Positions 34,513 to 44,401 are shown, counted from the first letter of the stretch. The stretch: 64,000 nucleotides of DNA from CAZCZZ01 sp964503335 (GCA_964503335.1 CAZCZZ010000003.1:55224-119223); one strand, 5' to 3'. The notes: a model not told the origin generated them from the sequence alone. Numbers and translations: made by a program.

Positions 34513-35505
34513 TCAGCCGCCCCAGGACGGCGGCAGCTTCTTTCGGATTTCGATGTTCTTGAATTCTACTGGTGTCGTCGACCCTACACGCTTCGCCCAT
34601 TCCGCCATGCGTCCGATGCCTGTTCGCAGATCAACCGGTTGCTGCGCCCCGAAGACCTGCTTCACCCGCTCGTGGCTGGCGAAGGCATGGACGACTTCGT
34701 TGCGCGCGGGAAGATGCGTAATATTCGGCGTCACGCCAAACGCGCGGGCCACTTCCTGCGCCAGCTCCAGGACGCTGTGCGCCTTGTCCGCACCAACGTT
34801 GAAGACATTTTGATAAGACGCTTCGACCAGCGGCGCCCGGGCGATCACCGGCGCGACATCGTCGACGTGGCTGAAGGCGCGGGTCTGGGCGCCATCCCCG
34901 AATACGGACATGGCTTCGCCCTTCATCACCTGGTTCATGAAGATGCCAATCACATTGCGATACCGGTCCGCGAGATTCTGTCGCTCGCCATACACGTTGT
35001 GCGGACGGAAGATCACGTGGTTCAGGCCGAACATGTGATGTGCCGCCTTGAGATCGAGTTCGACGGAGTATTTTGCGATTCCGTACGGATCCTCGGGTTG
35101 CGGAACAAGCGACTCCGTCATCGGCAACTGGTTTGTGCCGTACACCGCGATGGAACTCGTGAACACGAAGCATTTCACATCGTGCAGGACGCTCTGATTG
35201 ATGAGGAGAATCGACCCGAGGACATTGTTCTCGTAGTTGAAGTGCCGGATAAAGTGGCTCAAGCCTTCCGCGGCATACGCGGCGAGATGGTACACGTAGT
35301 CGAAGCGACCGTCGGCCCACAGCGATGCGACGAAGCCTTTGTCGGCCACGGATCCTTGACGAAAATCCACGCCGGCTGGCACGTTGCGAGCAAAGCCGCC
35401 GGACAGGTCGTCGACACCGACCACTGCGAAGCCCTGCTTCAGGCAGTGCTCCGCCACGTGCGACCCGATAAAGCCACCGACTCCAGTCACCAATACACGC
35501 TTCAT
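34513..35505 (-). CDS. NAD-dependent sugar epimerase/dehydratase (extended SDR)
   Basis: 330 residues. GVGGFIGSHVAEHCLK is the NAD-binding GxxGxxG motif; VYHLAAYAAEG, a Ser in FTSSIAVYG and YGIAKYSVEL (YxxxK) complete the SDR active site. It resembles UDP-glucose 4-epimerase and related enzymes; FRPHNVYGE is characteristic. The exact sugar cannot be told. It lies four bases after the GT39-like gene, in a three-gene minus-strand unit. Confidence 0.88.
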   Translation of the reverse strand: MKRVLVTGVGGFIGSHVAEHCLKQGFAVVGVDDLSGGFARNVPAGVDFRQGSVADKGFVASLWADGRFDYVYHLAAYAAEGLSHFIRHFNYENNVLGSILLINQSVLHDVKCFVFTSSIAVYGTNQLPMTESLVPQPEDPYGIAKYSVELDLKAAHHMFGLNHVIFRPHNVYGERQNLADRYRNVIGIFMNQVMKGEAMSVFGDGAQTRAFSHVDDVAPVIARAPLVEASYQNVFNVGADKAHSVLELAQEVARAFGVTPNITHLPARNEVVHAFASHERVKQVFGAQQPVDLRTGIGRMAEWAKRVGSTTPVEFKNIEIRKKLPPSWGG

Positions 35506-35509
35506 GTTG

Positions 35510-37546
35510 CTAATCCTTCGCGGCGGGCAAGAGCTCCGCCGATTCGACCATCAAGGCCGTCTGTTCGTTCCTGACAAGATCCCTGAGCGTGAATTCCCGT
35601 TCGCCGGGTTCGAGGCGAAAAGGGCCGACGGTGTGTTCCATCGGGCGACCCGCGGTAAATTCCACGGTCTGCTGTCCGTCCAGGTTTACGATCTTGTTGC
35701 CACCCACCGCGACGGCGCGGAGACGAAGCTGCACGTCCCTGGCCACACCGGTTGTATTGATCAGCCGCAAGACGCCGACGTCCTCCAGCTGGCGGTAGTC
35801 GTCGAAGCGACCGGTTTGCCGCCACGGCTTCCAGTAGCCCCAGCCCGAGCCATAGAGCACGGGCATGGGACGACCGCTAGCGACTGCATTTCGCATGGCG
35901 TTCGATGCTGAATTGAAGTGAATGTTCACAAGGAGGCGATTCGTCGTCGCCGTGAAATAGTCCTCGCGATTGGCCAGTCCGTAGTCGCGCAACTTGATGC
36001 CCGCGGTGTTCGATATGACGATATGCTGGTCGAAGAATTCGTTCGGCCAATCCCATCGCCCTACCCCGGGCTTCTCCCAGTAGTTGCGCGCAATCTCCAT
36101 GTAGGCCGCATCCGGGTACTTTGTGAAGAAGGCTTTCGCCGTATCGCGCCACTTGTTGGCCACGAATTGGTCGTAGGGTTCGTCGGGTACGGTGAATGTG
36201 ACAAAGACATTCGTAGGAGGATAGAGAGCGAACTCATTCCACGGCTCGTACCAGCGATCAACGAGAACCAGCGTGCCTTTCGGGAGGTTCCTGTCGAGCC
36301 ACGACACGATGTCCTTGTATGGCGTCGGCTTGCCCCGAAGCTGCGTGGACAACCATGCGGGATACGTCAACAAACCCGCGATGACAGCCACCATCGAGGC
36401 TTGCAGCATGACGGGCGAACGCGAAACGCGGCGGGAAACGGCAAGCGAAAGCTCCCCCAGCCCTACGACGATCAGGCAAAGGTAGAGCGGAAGATACGCC
36501 AGCACATAGCGCGAATAGAATCCCGCGCCGGTCGCTTCGCGCGACAGCAGGAACGAACCCATGCCGAGGGCCATGACAACGGGCACGACCAGAAGCCATG
36601 GACGCTCTCGACGCTGCCGTATGACGCCGACAAGGCCGAGCACCAGGAGCGCGGCGGCGAGTCCCCCGCGCAGCCAGCCCTTGCCAAGGAAGAACGCCGT
36701 CCCGGCCGTCTTGAGCATCTCGACAAGCGTGGGTCCTCCGCCGAAGACGCGGCTGGCCCACGCCCTCATTTCAGCGGAAGAACTCTTCATCAGCTGGGAT
36801 ACGCCCCAGTCCGCAAAGAGCACCGGCAGTCCGATGATGGCGGTCGCAGCGATCATCCCGACCACCCGTCCCCTGACGACCGGGACCTTCATGGCCTGCC
36901 AGAGCGAAGCGCCTGCACTGACGGTCACAAGTACAAAGGCACAGAACCAGCCGGACGGCTGGCTGTAGATCATCAGGAACATGCCGGCGAGATGCGCGGC
37001 GATCCGTGTCCCCGAAATCCGGTCTTCGCGCAGCCACGCCCCCCGCAACGCATCAAGCGCGGCGATCGGCAGCAGGAAGGAGCCCAAGACCATGGGTGGA
37101 TAGAAATAGGCCTCGCGCGCTGTCATGATGAGGTAAGGACCGAAGGCGGCGAGTGCCGCCAGGGTGAACGCGCCGCGAAAGCCGGATAGTCTCCGACCCA
37201 GGCACCATGCGGCAGCAACCGACGCGATGCCCCAGCACGCCGCGGGAAGTCGCATCGAGAGATGCCCGGGCTCCATGCCCGTCACCTGGACAAAGAGTTT
37301 GGTGAACGCGAGCGGGAAAGGCAGCTGGGCCGATATGCCCATGAGCTCGAGCCAGTGTCCGAAAATATACGTCCAGTTCGGCGTCGATTTGCAGATGTTG
37401 AGGAACAGGTATGTATCCGCGCGGAAGGCGGGCTCGGCAAGATGGTACAGCCGGAAGAATGCCGCCACGGCAAGCAGAACTGCAAGCACACCCCACTCCA
37501 TGCGGGTGGACATCTGTTCTTCACTTTTCGACAACTCAGGTGGCAT
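35510..37546 (-). CDS. GT39-like membrane glycosyltransferase
   Basis: 678 residues. About ten transmembrane helices fill the first ~430 residues, starting GVLAVLLAVAAFFRLYHLAE. The ArnT/PMT-type region RLPAACWGIASVAAAWCLGRRL is present. The usual acidic DE after helix 1 appears as RAD, so activity is less certain. The C-terminal ~240 residues form a soluble beta-rich domain. GT39/ArnT enzymes transfer sugars from a lipid-linked donor to lipids or proteins outside the membrane. The ATG overlaps the methyltransferase stop (TGATG). Confidence 0.82.
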   Translation of the reverse strand: MPPELSKSEEQMSTRMEWGVLAVLLAVAAFFRLYHLAEPAFRADTYLFLNICKSTPNWTYIFGHWLELMGISAQLPFPLAFTKLFVQVTGMEPGHLSMRLPAACWGIASVAAAWCLGRRLSGFRGAFTLAALAAFGPYLIMTAREAYFYPPMVLGSFLLPIAALDALRGAWLREDRISGTRIAAHLAGMFLMIYSQPSGWFCAFVLVTVSAGASLWQAMKVPVVRGRVVGMIAATAIIGLPVLFADWGVSQLMKSSSAEMRAWASRVFGGGPTLVEMLKTAGTAFFLGKGWLRGGLAAALLVLGLVGVIRQRRERPWLLVVPVVMALGMGSFLLSREATGAGFYSRYVLAYLPLYLCLIVVGLGELSLAVSRRVSRSPVMLQASMVAVIAGLLTYPAWLSTQLRGKPTPYKDIVSWLDRNLPKGTLVLVDRWYEPWNEFALYPPTNVFVTFTVPDEPYDQFVANKWRDTAKAFFTKYPDAAYMEIARNYWEKPGVGRWDWPNEFFDQHIVISNTAGIKLRDYGLANREDYFTATTNRLLVNIHFNSASNAMRNAVASGRPMPVLYGSGWGYWKPWRQTGRFDDYRQLEDVGVLRLINTTGVARDVQLRLRAVAVGGNKIVNLDGQQTVEFTAGRPMEHTVGPFRLEPGEREFTLRDLVRNEQTALMVESAELLPAAKD

Positions 37547-38427
37547 CAGGTTTTCCGGAGGATGAGGCTGCGTGTGCCGTCAGGATACAGATGCGACCAG
37601 ATCATCGCCAATGGTAGAAACGCGAGAAAGAGAGGGTGACGATATCGGCCCGTCCAGCGGATGGAGATGCTGGCCGACATCGTATTGGGAAAGGGCACAA
37701 ACGAAACCTTATCAAGTCTCAGCCCGGCTTTCACCATGAGGGGTGCGAGCTGGCTTTCCGTCGGGAAGCTGATGTGCCGCGGTGCATCGAAGCCGTGCCA
37801 CTTTCCGCCGAAAATCCGGAACTCCCTGCTGTCAAGGTTCGGCAGCACAGCGTAGAGCATTCCGCCCGGCTTCAGGAGATCGCCGACAAGCCGTAGCGTT
37901 CCAGCCAAATCAGTCAAGTGCTCCATGACAAAGTGCATGGTAATCACATCCAGCTTCCCATAAAGGTCCGCGCGCAAGTCCTCGAAGCGGTGATAAACAG
38001 GAAACCGGACCCTGCCCGCGACAGCTTTCGCAAGTTCCTCGGTGGGTTCATAGCCATAGGCTCTGCCCACGCGACCCCGCGCGTGGTCGAGGAACCAGCC
38101 ATCCCCGCACCCGTAGTCGAGAATCGCCATGTCCGGCCGCAGTCGATCGAGATCGAAGTAGACCGGCCGCAAAACAATCCGCCGGGTGAATTCATGCAAC
38201 CACGACTTTGAGGCATGCACCGGATATGCCGCGTAGAAGGGACTCACATCCAAAGGCAGCGGGTGCTGCTGGACCAGACCGCAGCTATCGCATTTCGCAT
38301 AGCTCGCCAGCAAACCCGTGGCCAGATAGTAGTCCGCTACGGTGGAGAGGAACGAAACGCCGGCGTTTGAACCGCAGCAGAGACATCGAAACTCGACTCC
38401 TGAAGGATTTGAAACTACCGCAGCCAT
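37546..38427 (-). CDS. SAM methyltransferase with N-terminal zinc-binding motif
   Basis: About 293 residues from the ATG at 38427; ATG 38451 also fits (an SD only one base away), and the frame is open further up. A Cys cluster CLCCGS...CDSCGLVQ near the N-terminus matches the putative zinc-binding domain of C-methyltransferase-like enzymes. Motif I is ILDYGCGDGWFLDHA, then YGYEPTEE and VITMHFVMEHLTDLAGTL. Such proteins act on nucleotide- or lipid-linked sugars. TGATG overlap with the GT39-like gene. Confidence 0.82.
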   Translation of the reverse strand: MAAVVSNPSGVEFRCLCCGSNAGVSFLSTVADYYLATGLLASYAKCDSCGLVQQHPLPLDVSPFYAAYPVHASKSWLHEFTRRIVLRPVYFDLDRLRPDMAILDYGCGDGWFLDHARGRVGRAYGYEPTEELAKAVAGRVRFPVYHRFEDLRADLYGKLDVITMHFVMEHLTDLAGTLRLVGDLLKPGGMLYAVLPNLDSREFRIFGGKWHGFDAPRHISFPTESQLAPLMVKAGLRLDKVSFVPFPNTMSASISIRWTGRYRHPLFLAFLPLAMIWSHLYPDGTRSLILRKT

Positions 38428-38473
38428 TGTTGACAGATCCCCATATCGCATTCTCCTGTAGCAAGATGCGGTG

Positions 38474-39052
38474 TCAATTGGCAAGCGACTGCGCGACAAC
38501 GCAGGCACCCATTTCGCGGCGAGCAATGGTCTCAGCCCTCACTCGAGCAATGTCAATGACTCGACCCGGGTGCGCGTAGGACTCGATCAGGGTTCTCCGA
38601 AAGACTGTGACGCCCAGATAGAGACAATTGGCCAGCCTATTGTCCAAGTCCCCGGCGTGGCGAACAACGAGGCGGCCTTCGATACAGGTGCGGCTGCGTC
38701 CAGGATCTCGATCACGTGGTGCGACAGCCATGAGGGCTTGGACACCAAGATCGCGAAACTTCCTGACGATGGGATACGGGTCGATATCCCCTGCCCATTC
38801 ATCATCCAGCACGACGAACTCGTGGTACAGGAACGGCAATGCCTCTATCAGGTCTCGCGCAACTGCGGTCGAGCCGAAGCCGCGACCGACATGCAGGATA
38901 TCACTTGAAGCTGCTGGGATTGAGGCCCGGCGACGAATCATGTGCCGAGAAGAAGACTCCAAGCCATCTGAGAGCGTGTGCAGGATGACAATCTGTATGG
39001 GCTCGTCGGTCATTTGGAGTCGTGAGAATAGCGACAAACTGAATTGTCTCAA
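38474..39052 (-). pseudogene. Degenerate sugar nucleotidyltransferase-like ORF
   Basis: 192 residues. Residues about 55-170 align by eye to the second half of NTP_transferase sugar nucleotidyltransferases: GFGSTAVARDLIEALP, a DDEWAGDIDPYPIVRKF that fits the GDxxxDIDxxxxxxFH strand, ALMAVAP, and LYLGVTVFRRTLIESY. The N-terminal loop (GGxGTRxxPxT..K) is missing and the end stops before the usual YEIGTPE region. It therefore looks like a decayed copy rather than a working enzyme. The resemblance is moderate and judged only by pattern. It fills most of the 38.5-39.1 kb gap. Confidence 0.4.
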
Positions 39053-39112
39053 CGTGGATGTTCATGGCATCGTTTAGCTGCTATTCCACACCAAGACGGG
39101 GCAAGCAATTAA

Positions 39113-40747
39113 ATGGCCGATGCGACCACACCGAAAGCAAGTGTTTTCAAGAAGTTGACTTTCTCGCTCGTTCCGTTGGTTCTCCTGTTGGGCTTAGGCG
39201 AAGTGACTGCACGCCTCTTCCTGCGCGGTGACCTGCAGAGCCAGCGACTCTTCTACGTTGCGGGAGGGCACGAGGAGTACTACGGAACCCGCAAGATCTT
39301 CATGCCTTACAGGACGCTTCCTCCGTACTACTGGACAGGTGTCCCGGGCGCAGGCTTCTACAACAGCGCTGGATTCCGGGGACCCGACTTCCCAACTGGC
39401 AAAGCATCCGGCGTCACGCGAATCGTAACCATGGGCTGTTCCTGCACGGCCTGCGGTCAGGAGGCCTACGCAGAACGCCTGGATCGGACGCTGCGTCAAG
39501 CGATCCCGGGAGCCGGCTACGAGGTCATCAACGGTGGCATCGGCTCCTTCAGTACCTACCAGGGCATCCAAGTCCTTGAGCAGACGCTTCTCCCTCTCAA
39601 GCCGGATGTCGTGACGATCTTCTTCGGCTGGAACGACATCTGGGTGCACGACGGCAGGCGCGATTCCACGCACCGGCTTCCCGGCGCATCCAGCACGAAG
39701 ATGCGGGAATGGCTGTCCGGTTCGCGCCTCTTCAAGGCGATGGTCGTCTTCGCGGAGCGGATGCAGGGCGACCGCAAGTCGCACCGCGTTCCGCCGGATG
39801 AGTACGAGAAGAACCTGCGACGGATCGTCAGGATGTGCCGCGACGCGGGGGCTCGACCGATCCTGCTTGTCACGCCGGACGGTCTTCCAGAGAGCAGTAT
39901 CAAGGCGCGCTTCACCCTCGACAAGAACCCGCGAGACTGGGATGCCGACCTCTACTCGATCTATGCCGACAAGTACCCTGACGCCCTGTCCTTCTGGGCC
40001 GCCATGCGCAAGACGTATAACGACATCGTATGTAAAGTCGCCCGGGAGGAGAAGGCGGACATCGTCGACCTCGACGGCCTTGTCAAGGAGCGGCGATCGC
40101 TGTACGAGCCCGACCTGCAGCTCTTCAAGGATGGTGTCCATTTCACGGAACTAGGACTCCAGGAAGTGGCATCGATCCTTGCCACGACCGTCGTCGCGCA
40201 GGCCGACCAGGCCGCCGTGACGGCCTATATGAATTCGGCACCGTACTTCGTCGACAATGCGGCCCGGCTCGCGGCGCAATTCCAGTACGGCGCCGCCGAA
40301 CGCTATCTGAACGAGGCCGGTAAGCGGGATCCCGGTTCCCTGGCGGGTCAAGAGCAGCTGCTTGCCACGATCCAGAGCGAGCGGCCGTTCTTCGACCGTT
40401 ACGATTTCGGACGCATTCAGCTGTCGAACCACGGCGACAAACAGAAAGTGCTGCAGGCATGGCAGGAATGCCTGGCCCTGAAGCCCGAGAACGAAGATGT
40501 GCGTCTGGATATTGCCAATCTCCTGAAGGATCTGGGCCGGCATAACGAGGCCCTGCAGTTTGCGCTCTCATTTAAGGATTACACGCCCAACGCGCTTCAC
40601 CGCGCGCTTTGGATCGGGGTTGAAAGCGCGGGCGCAACCGGGCAGCGCGATCTCTTCATTCAGTTGCTGCGCGATCTGGATCGCCTCTTTCCGCAAGACC
40701 CGCGCGCCCGGCAAACGCTGCTCCAGATGCAGGGAGGCCGACGCTAG
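39113..40747 (+). CDS. SGNH-fold hydrolase-like protein with membrane anchor and TPR-like tail
   Basis: 544 residues. One N-terminal transmembrane segment (LTFSLVPLVLLLGLGEV), then an SGNH domain: block I reads GCS (108-110) where GDS is usual, keeping Ser110; block II GGIGSFSTYQG; block III GWND (Asn174); block V DGVHFTELG (Asp340, His343). The C-terminal ~170 residues are helical with TPR-like repeats. Such proteins often acetylate or deacetylate surface glycans. All SGNH catalytic residues except the block I Asp are present. Confidence 0.85.
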   Translation: MADATTPKASVFKKLTFSLVPLVLLLGLGEVTARLFLRGDLQSQRLFYVAGGHEEYYGTRKIFMPYRTLPPYYWTGVPGAGFYNSAGFRGPDFPTGKASGVTRIVTMGCSCTACGQEAYAERLDRTLRQAIPGAGYEVINGGIGSFSTYQGIQVLEQTLLPLKPDVVTIFFGWNDIWVHDGRRDSTHRLPGASSTKMREWLSGSRLFKAMVVFAERMQGDRKSHRVPPDEYEKNLRRIVRMCRDAGARPILLVTPDGLPESSIKARFTLDKNPRDWDADLYSIYADKYPDALSFWAAMRKTYNDIVCKVAREEKADIVDLDGLVKERRSLYEPDLQLFKDGVHFTELGLQEVASILATTVVAQADQAAVTAYMNSAPYFVDNAARLAAQFQYGAAERYLNEAGKRDPGSLAGQEQLLATIQSERPFFDRYDFGRIQLSNHGDKQKVLQAWQECLALKPENEDVRLDIANLLKDLGRHNEALQFALSFKDYTPNALHRALWIGVESAGATGQRDLFIQLLRDLDRLFPQDPRARQTLLQMQGGRR

Positions 40748-40753
40748 CAGCCG

Positions 40754-42793
40754 TCAGCGGATCGGCTGTGCTTCGGCGGAGTAAGCAAAGAACTGCGCCC
40801 CCATCGCATTGGGATTCGGCAGGACGTCGAGGGTCAATTCGATCGTGCCCGGAGCGAGGTTCGGGATGTCGAAGCCGAACTCCGTGAGACCCGCGGGAAT
40901 CTGCATACTGTCCAGCAACTTCACGCCGTTCTGCAGGTACACATTCAGCCTGCATCCGGACGGGGGCGACATGCCCTTCATCGTCACACGAATGCTCTGC
41001 GGCCGCGCATCGATATTCCCGACGAACAGCCTTGCTGACTGCGCCGTGGCCAGCCAGTCGTTCATCTGCTGGTCCTTCACGTAAGCCCAGTCATTGCCAA
41101 AGTAGTGGAAGACGGTGCGTCCCTGCTGCTTTGCAAGGGCGGGCATATCCTCCGGTCTGTTGAACGAGATATGGTACTTGTCCATTACCGGGGACTCCCA
41201 CTGTGCCTCGCCCAGGGGCAACGTTTTCAACTGCACCATGCGTTGATACACGGGGTCGGAAAGCCAGATCCGGTTCCGGAAGAGTTCGGAGCGCGAGATC
41301 GCCTGCACGTTTGCCCGTTCAGGAGCCACAAGATCGGCCGGAGCGGTCTCGACGAAATAGGCGGTCGGGAATCGGGTGAAGAACGAGGTCAACCGCTCCC
41401 GGATCTGCATGTTCCTGTAGTCCTCCGCCGTGCTCCACGCTGCGGGATAGGACAGGTATCGACCCGGCGTCGGATACACCACGGGTACTCCGCGGGCATC
41501 GTAGACATTCCAGTAGCTATAGATTCCGTTCTCCGGAATGTTCTGCGTGATCCACTTCGCCACGCCCTTGTAGTTGGCGCCCCTTGCTTCGAGCCGCATG
41601 ACAAGCCATGCATTGTAGCCAAGCCAGCCGCAGAGAAGTGTGCCCGCGATGGCAAAATAGGCCACTGCAGTCCGCGCCAGATTCCTTCCCTGCAGCATCG
41701 TCCAGATCGCATGGAGACCGAGCGCCGCAACGAGGATGAGGCAGGGCATCAAAGGCGAGTAGTAGCGAACTTCAAATCGACTAACCCGAAGCAACCAAGA
41801 CTGCAGCGCGAGGTAGGCAAGGGTTTGAAGTACAATCCAGACCACCTTGTTGCGATGCGCACGGTCAGCGCTGGAAATGCCGAACCACGCTCCTGCGAAG
41901 ACGAACAGCGTGAAGGGCGCGACACACCAGAAGGACTCACCCCACCCCATACGACCGAGAAGCGCAACAAGACTTGGTGTGGTATTCGCCAGCGGATTCT
42001 CCTGGTTCACCCATCCACCGCCGAGCAACTTGAACACAAAGGGCAGGAAGCAGAAGAACGGGGCAGCAAGGACGGGAATCCAGACCATCCCGCGTTTCGC
42101 ATCAAACAGGCCCTTCAGGCTGTGCCGACGTAATACCGCGACGCCAATGATCACGCTCCACGTGGTCAGAAAGAGCAAGCCAGACAGATGACTATGCAGC
42201 AGGCCAATGGCCGAGACGACATAGGCCAGTCCCATCGGCCAACTGCGAACACCGCTGTGCTCGCGGCGCTGCCAGTATTCAAGCGCGCAGCCGATGGTGG
42301 CCATCGCAAAGAACATCGTGGTTGAGTAGTCGTATGCTTCTCTAGAATAGAAGATGTGAAAGGGGCTCAACGCGACGAGCAGCATGGCCCAGAGGCCCAG
42401 CCTTGCACCACCAAGCGATCGACCTATCCAGAAGCACAAAGGAAGGGTCAGGGTACCGAACAGCGCAAAGGGAATACGCGTTATCCACTCGCTGGGGAAA
42501 CCTTCCGGCGAGCCAAACCATGTGATCGCCGCCTTGATCAGGATCACAAGAAGCGGGAGCCGATGCCAGAACAGGAAGCGGTCAAGCTCGGTCGAGTATG
42601 CAGTCAGTAGCCCCTTTTCCTGGATGGCCGACTGGATCATGTTGATTTCGTCAATGTGATACGAGGCCCGGTCCAGGAACATGACGCGGAGCAGGAAACC
42701 GGCGATCAAAAGAATCCAGAAGATGCCCTTTTGCGCACTGGTCATGACGTCACCGGGTACCGCCCGGATCGTCGGTTGTTCGTTGGTATTCAT
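40754..42793 (-). CDS. GT39-like membrane glycosyltransferase
   Basis: 679 residues from the ATG at 42793 (ATG 42811 also possible); the long upstream open frame only shadows the opposite-strand methyltransferase. Helix 1 is followed by ASYHIDEINM, the acidic DE seen in ArnT/PMT enzymes, and later RIPFALFGTLTLPLCFWIGR and LSPFHIFYSREAYDYS. About eleven helices precede a soluble C-terminal part that ends in a jelly-roll-like domain. Likely sugar transfer from a polyprenyl-phosphate donor in the periplasm. Confidence 0.87.
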   Translation of the reverse strand: MNTNEQPTIRAVPGDVMTSAQKGIFWILLIAGFLLRVMFLDRASYHIDEINMIQSAIQEKGLLTAYSTELDRFLFWHRLPLLVILIKAAITWFGSPEGFPSEWITRIPFALFGTLTLPLCFWIGRSLGGARLGLWAMLLVALSPFHIFYSREAYDYSTTMFFAMATIGCALEYWQRREHSGVRSWPMGLAYVVSAIGLLHSHLSGLLFLTTWSVIIGVAVLRRHSLKGLFDAKRGMVWIPVLAAPFFCFLPFVFKLLGGGWVNQENPLANTTPSLVALLGRMGWGESFWCVAPFTLFVFAGAWFGISSADRAHRNKVVWIVLQTLAYLALQSWLLRVSRFEVRYYSPLMPCLILVAALGLHAIWTMLQGRNLARTAVAYFAIAGTLLCGWLGYNAWLVMRLEARGANYKGVAKWITQNIPENGIYSYWNVYDARGVPVVYPTPGRYLSYPAAWSTAEDYRNMQIRERLTSFFTRFPTAYFVETAPADLVAPERANVQAISRSELFRNRIWLSDPVYQRMVQLKTLPLGEAQWESPVMDKYHISFNRPEDMPALAKQQGRTVFHYFGNDWAYVKDQQMNDWLATAQSARLFVGNIDARPQSIRVTMKGMSPPSGCRLNVYLQNGVKLLDSMQIPAGLTEFGFDIPNLAPGTIELTLDVLPNPNAMGAQFFAYSAEAQPIR

Positions 42794-42898
42794 CGACTGA
42801 AAGCTGCGCATCGTGGGGAGACGGCCAAGCCGTGTCAATGTAGGTTTGTCATCGAAAGAGATTGCGTCAATCGCAAGCCCGCCTATTCTCCCACGTCG

Positions 42899-43621
42899 AT
42901 GAATGCCCCCAACGTTTGGCCCAAGACATTTCCTCCGCTTACGGACGAGCAGAAACGCATCAGCGACGACTTCATGAAGCACTGGCATGAAGTCCTGCCG
43001 AAGAGCTACAGCGCGGCCGACCACTTCAATCACACCTACGCAATACGCAATGCCCCCCGCACTTTCCTCAGCACGCTGGAGATCGGCGCCGGCCTTGGCG
43101 AACACATCACGTATGAGAACCTGAGCGCCGAGCAGGCGAAGAACTACTATGCGGTCGACATACGCGCCAACATGATCGAAGAGCTGAAGCGCCGGCACCC
43201 TCATGTCAACGCGACGCTGGCGGATTGCCAGGCGCGGATGCCATTCCCCGACGGACACTTCGACAGGGTGCTCGCCATCCATGTGCTGGAGCATCTCCCG
43301 AACCTGCCCCTTGCGATTCAAGAAGCTTATCGCCTCTGCAGGAAGGACGGCGGGGTCTTTTCAGTTGTCATACCCTGCGAAGGCGGGCTCGCGTATGGCA
43401 TCGCGCGCAGGATTTCGGCGCAGAGGATTTTTGAGAAACGCTACAAACAACCCTACAAATGGTTCATCGAGCGCGAACATTTGAGCAGGCCGGATGAGAT
43501 CATTACGGAACTTGAGAAGTACTTTGAGATCACCCACAAGGCGCTGTTCCCTCTGGTGGTCCCGATCATCACGCTGAACCTCTTCATCGGTTTGACGCTG
43601 AAGCCTAAGAAACTCGACTAG
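42899..43621 (+). CDS. Class I SAM-dependent methyltransferase
   Basis: 240 residues from the ATG at 42899. Motif I is TLEIGAGLGEHITYE, the beta2 acid is YYAVDIRANMIE, and PFPDGHFDRVLAIHVLEHLPNL with LCRKDGGVFSVVIP completes the Methyltransf_11 fold. Acceptor unknown. The gene is divergent from the GT39-like gene and converges on a GT2 gene with a four-base stop-stop overlap. Confidence 0.82.
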   Translation: MNAPNVWPKTFPPLTDEQKRISDDFMKHWHEVLPKSYSAADHFNHTYAIRNAPRTFLSTLEIGAGLGEHITYENLSAEQAKNYYAVDIRANMIEELKRRHPHVNATLADCQARMPFPDGHFDRVLAIHVLEHLPNLPLAIQEAYRLCRKDGGVFSVVIPCEGGLAYGIARRISAQRIFEKRYKQPYKWFIEREHLSRPDEIITELEKYFEITHKALFPLVVPIITLNLFIGLTLKPKKLD

Positions 43622-44376
43622 AGCTGGATCGGACGTATTCGCGCCGGCAGCAGGAGCCGCTGTCGCCACTTGATGGCCAGCAGCTCCATGAAGATTCGCA
43701 GCGTTCTCGCGAAATTGTAGGTGATTCGGGAATCCTCATCGTGCGTCCAGCGCACCGGCACTTCCGCAACACGCAACCCTGACTTCACTGCAAGGACAAG
43801 CATCTCGACGTCGAAGATCGCGGTGAACCCCGTCATGGGCCTGAACACCTGCTCCGCGGCCACAGCCGTCACCGCCTTGAACCCGCATTGCGTATCGGCG
43901 ATTCCCGTCAAGACCAGCAGCCGGCTGCACAGTCCGAATAGGTCACCAGCCATGCGTCGGGCACCGCTCTGGGCGGCCTCGATCTTCGCACCACCGATCT
44001 TCCGGGAGCCGATCACCACATCAGCCCTTCCCTCCTTCATCAAAGCCCAGAATCGATCCGCTTCCTCGATGGGTGTCGCGCTGTCGGCGTCCATGAAAAT
44101 GCGGTACCTGCCCGAGGCCGCGAGCATACCTTCGCGAACCGCAAAGCCCTTCCCCTGATTCGTTCTGCAGTCGATCACGCGGAGGTACGGCATCGCCTTC
44201 GCCTGCCCGCGTGCCCAGTCCCCGGTGCCATCCGTACTGCCGTTGTCAGCCACGATCACTTCGGCCTGCACACCCCTCTCCGCAAGGTAGGCCTTGATCG
44301 AGTCGAGCGTGCCCGGAAGCCGCTGACGCTCGTTAAAGCAGGGTATGACGATCGAGTATTCGGGAGTATCAGGCAT
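43618..44376 (-). CDS. GT2 polyprenol-phosphate glucosyltransferase-like (ALG5/DPM type)
   Basis: 252 residues. SIVIPCFNERQRLPGTLDSI, VADNGSTDGTGDW, NQGKGFAVREGM and FMDADSATPIEE follow the ALG5/DPM1 pattern, and IADTQCGFKAV fits the same family. No transmembrane helix follows the catalytic domain. It probably makes a polyprenyl-phosphate-linked sugar on the cytoplasmic face. Last gene of the heptose operon, 25 bases after the gmhA-like gene. Confidence 0.87.
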   Translation of the reverse strand: MPDTPEYSIVIPCFNERQRLPGTLDSIKAYLAERGVQAEVIVADNGSTDGTGDWARGQAKAMPYLRVIDCRTNQGKGFAVREGMLAASGRYRIFMDADSATPIEEADRFWALMKEGRADVVIGSRKIGGAKIEAAQSGARRMAGDLFGLCSRLLVLTGIADTQCGFKAVTAVAAEQVFRPMTGFTAIFDVEMLVLAVKSGLRVAEVPVRWTHDEDSRITYNFARTLRIFMELLAIKWRQRLLLPARIRPIQL

Positions 44377-44401
44377 GCAATCCCTCGGGAGGCGATAGCG
44401 G

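Noticed and set aside
42794..43321. N-terminal extension of the GT39-like protein
   Set aside because: The extra residues are antisense to a clear methyltransferase gene; the transmembrane enzyme starts near 42793.
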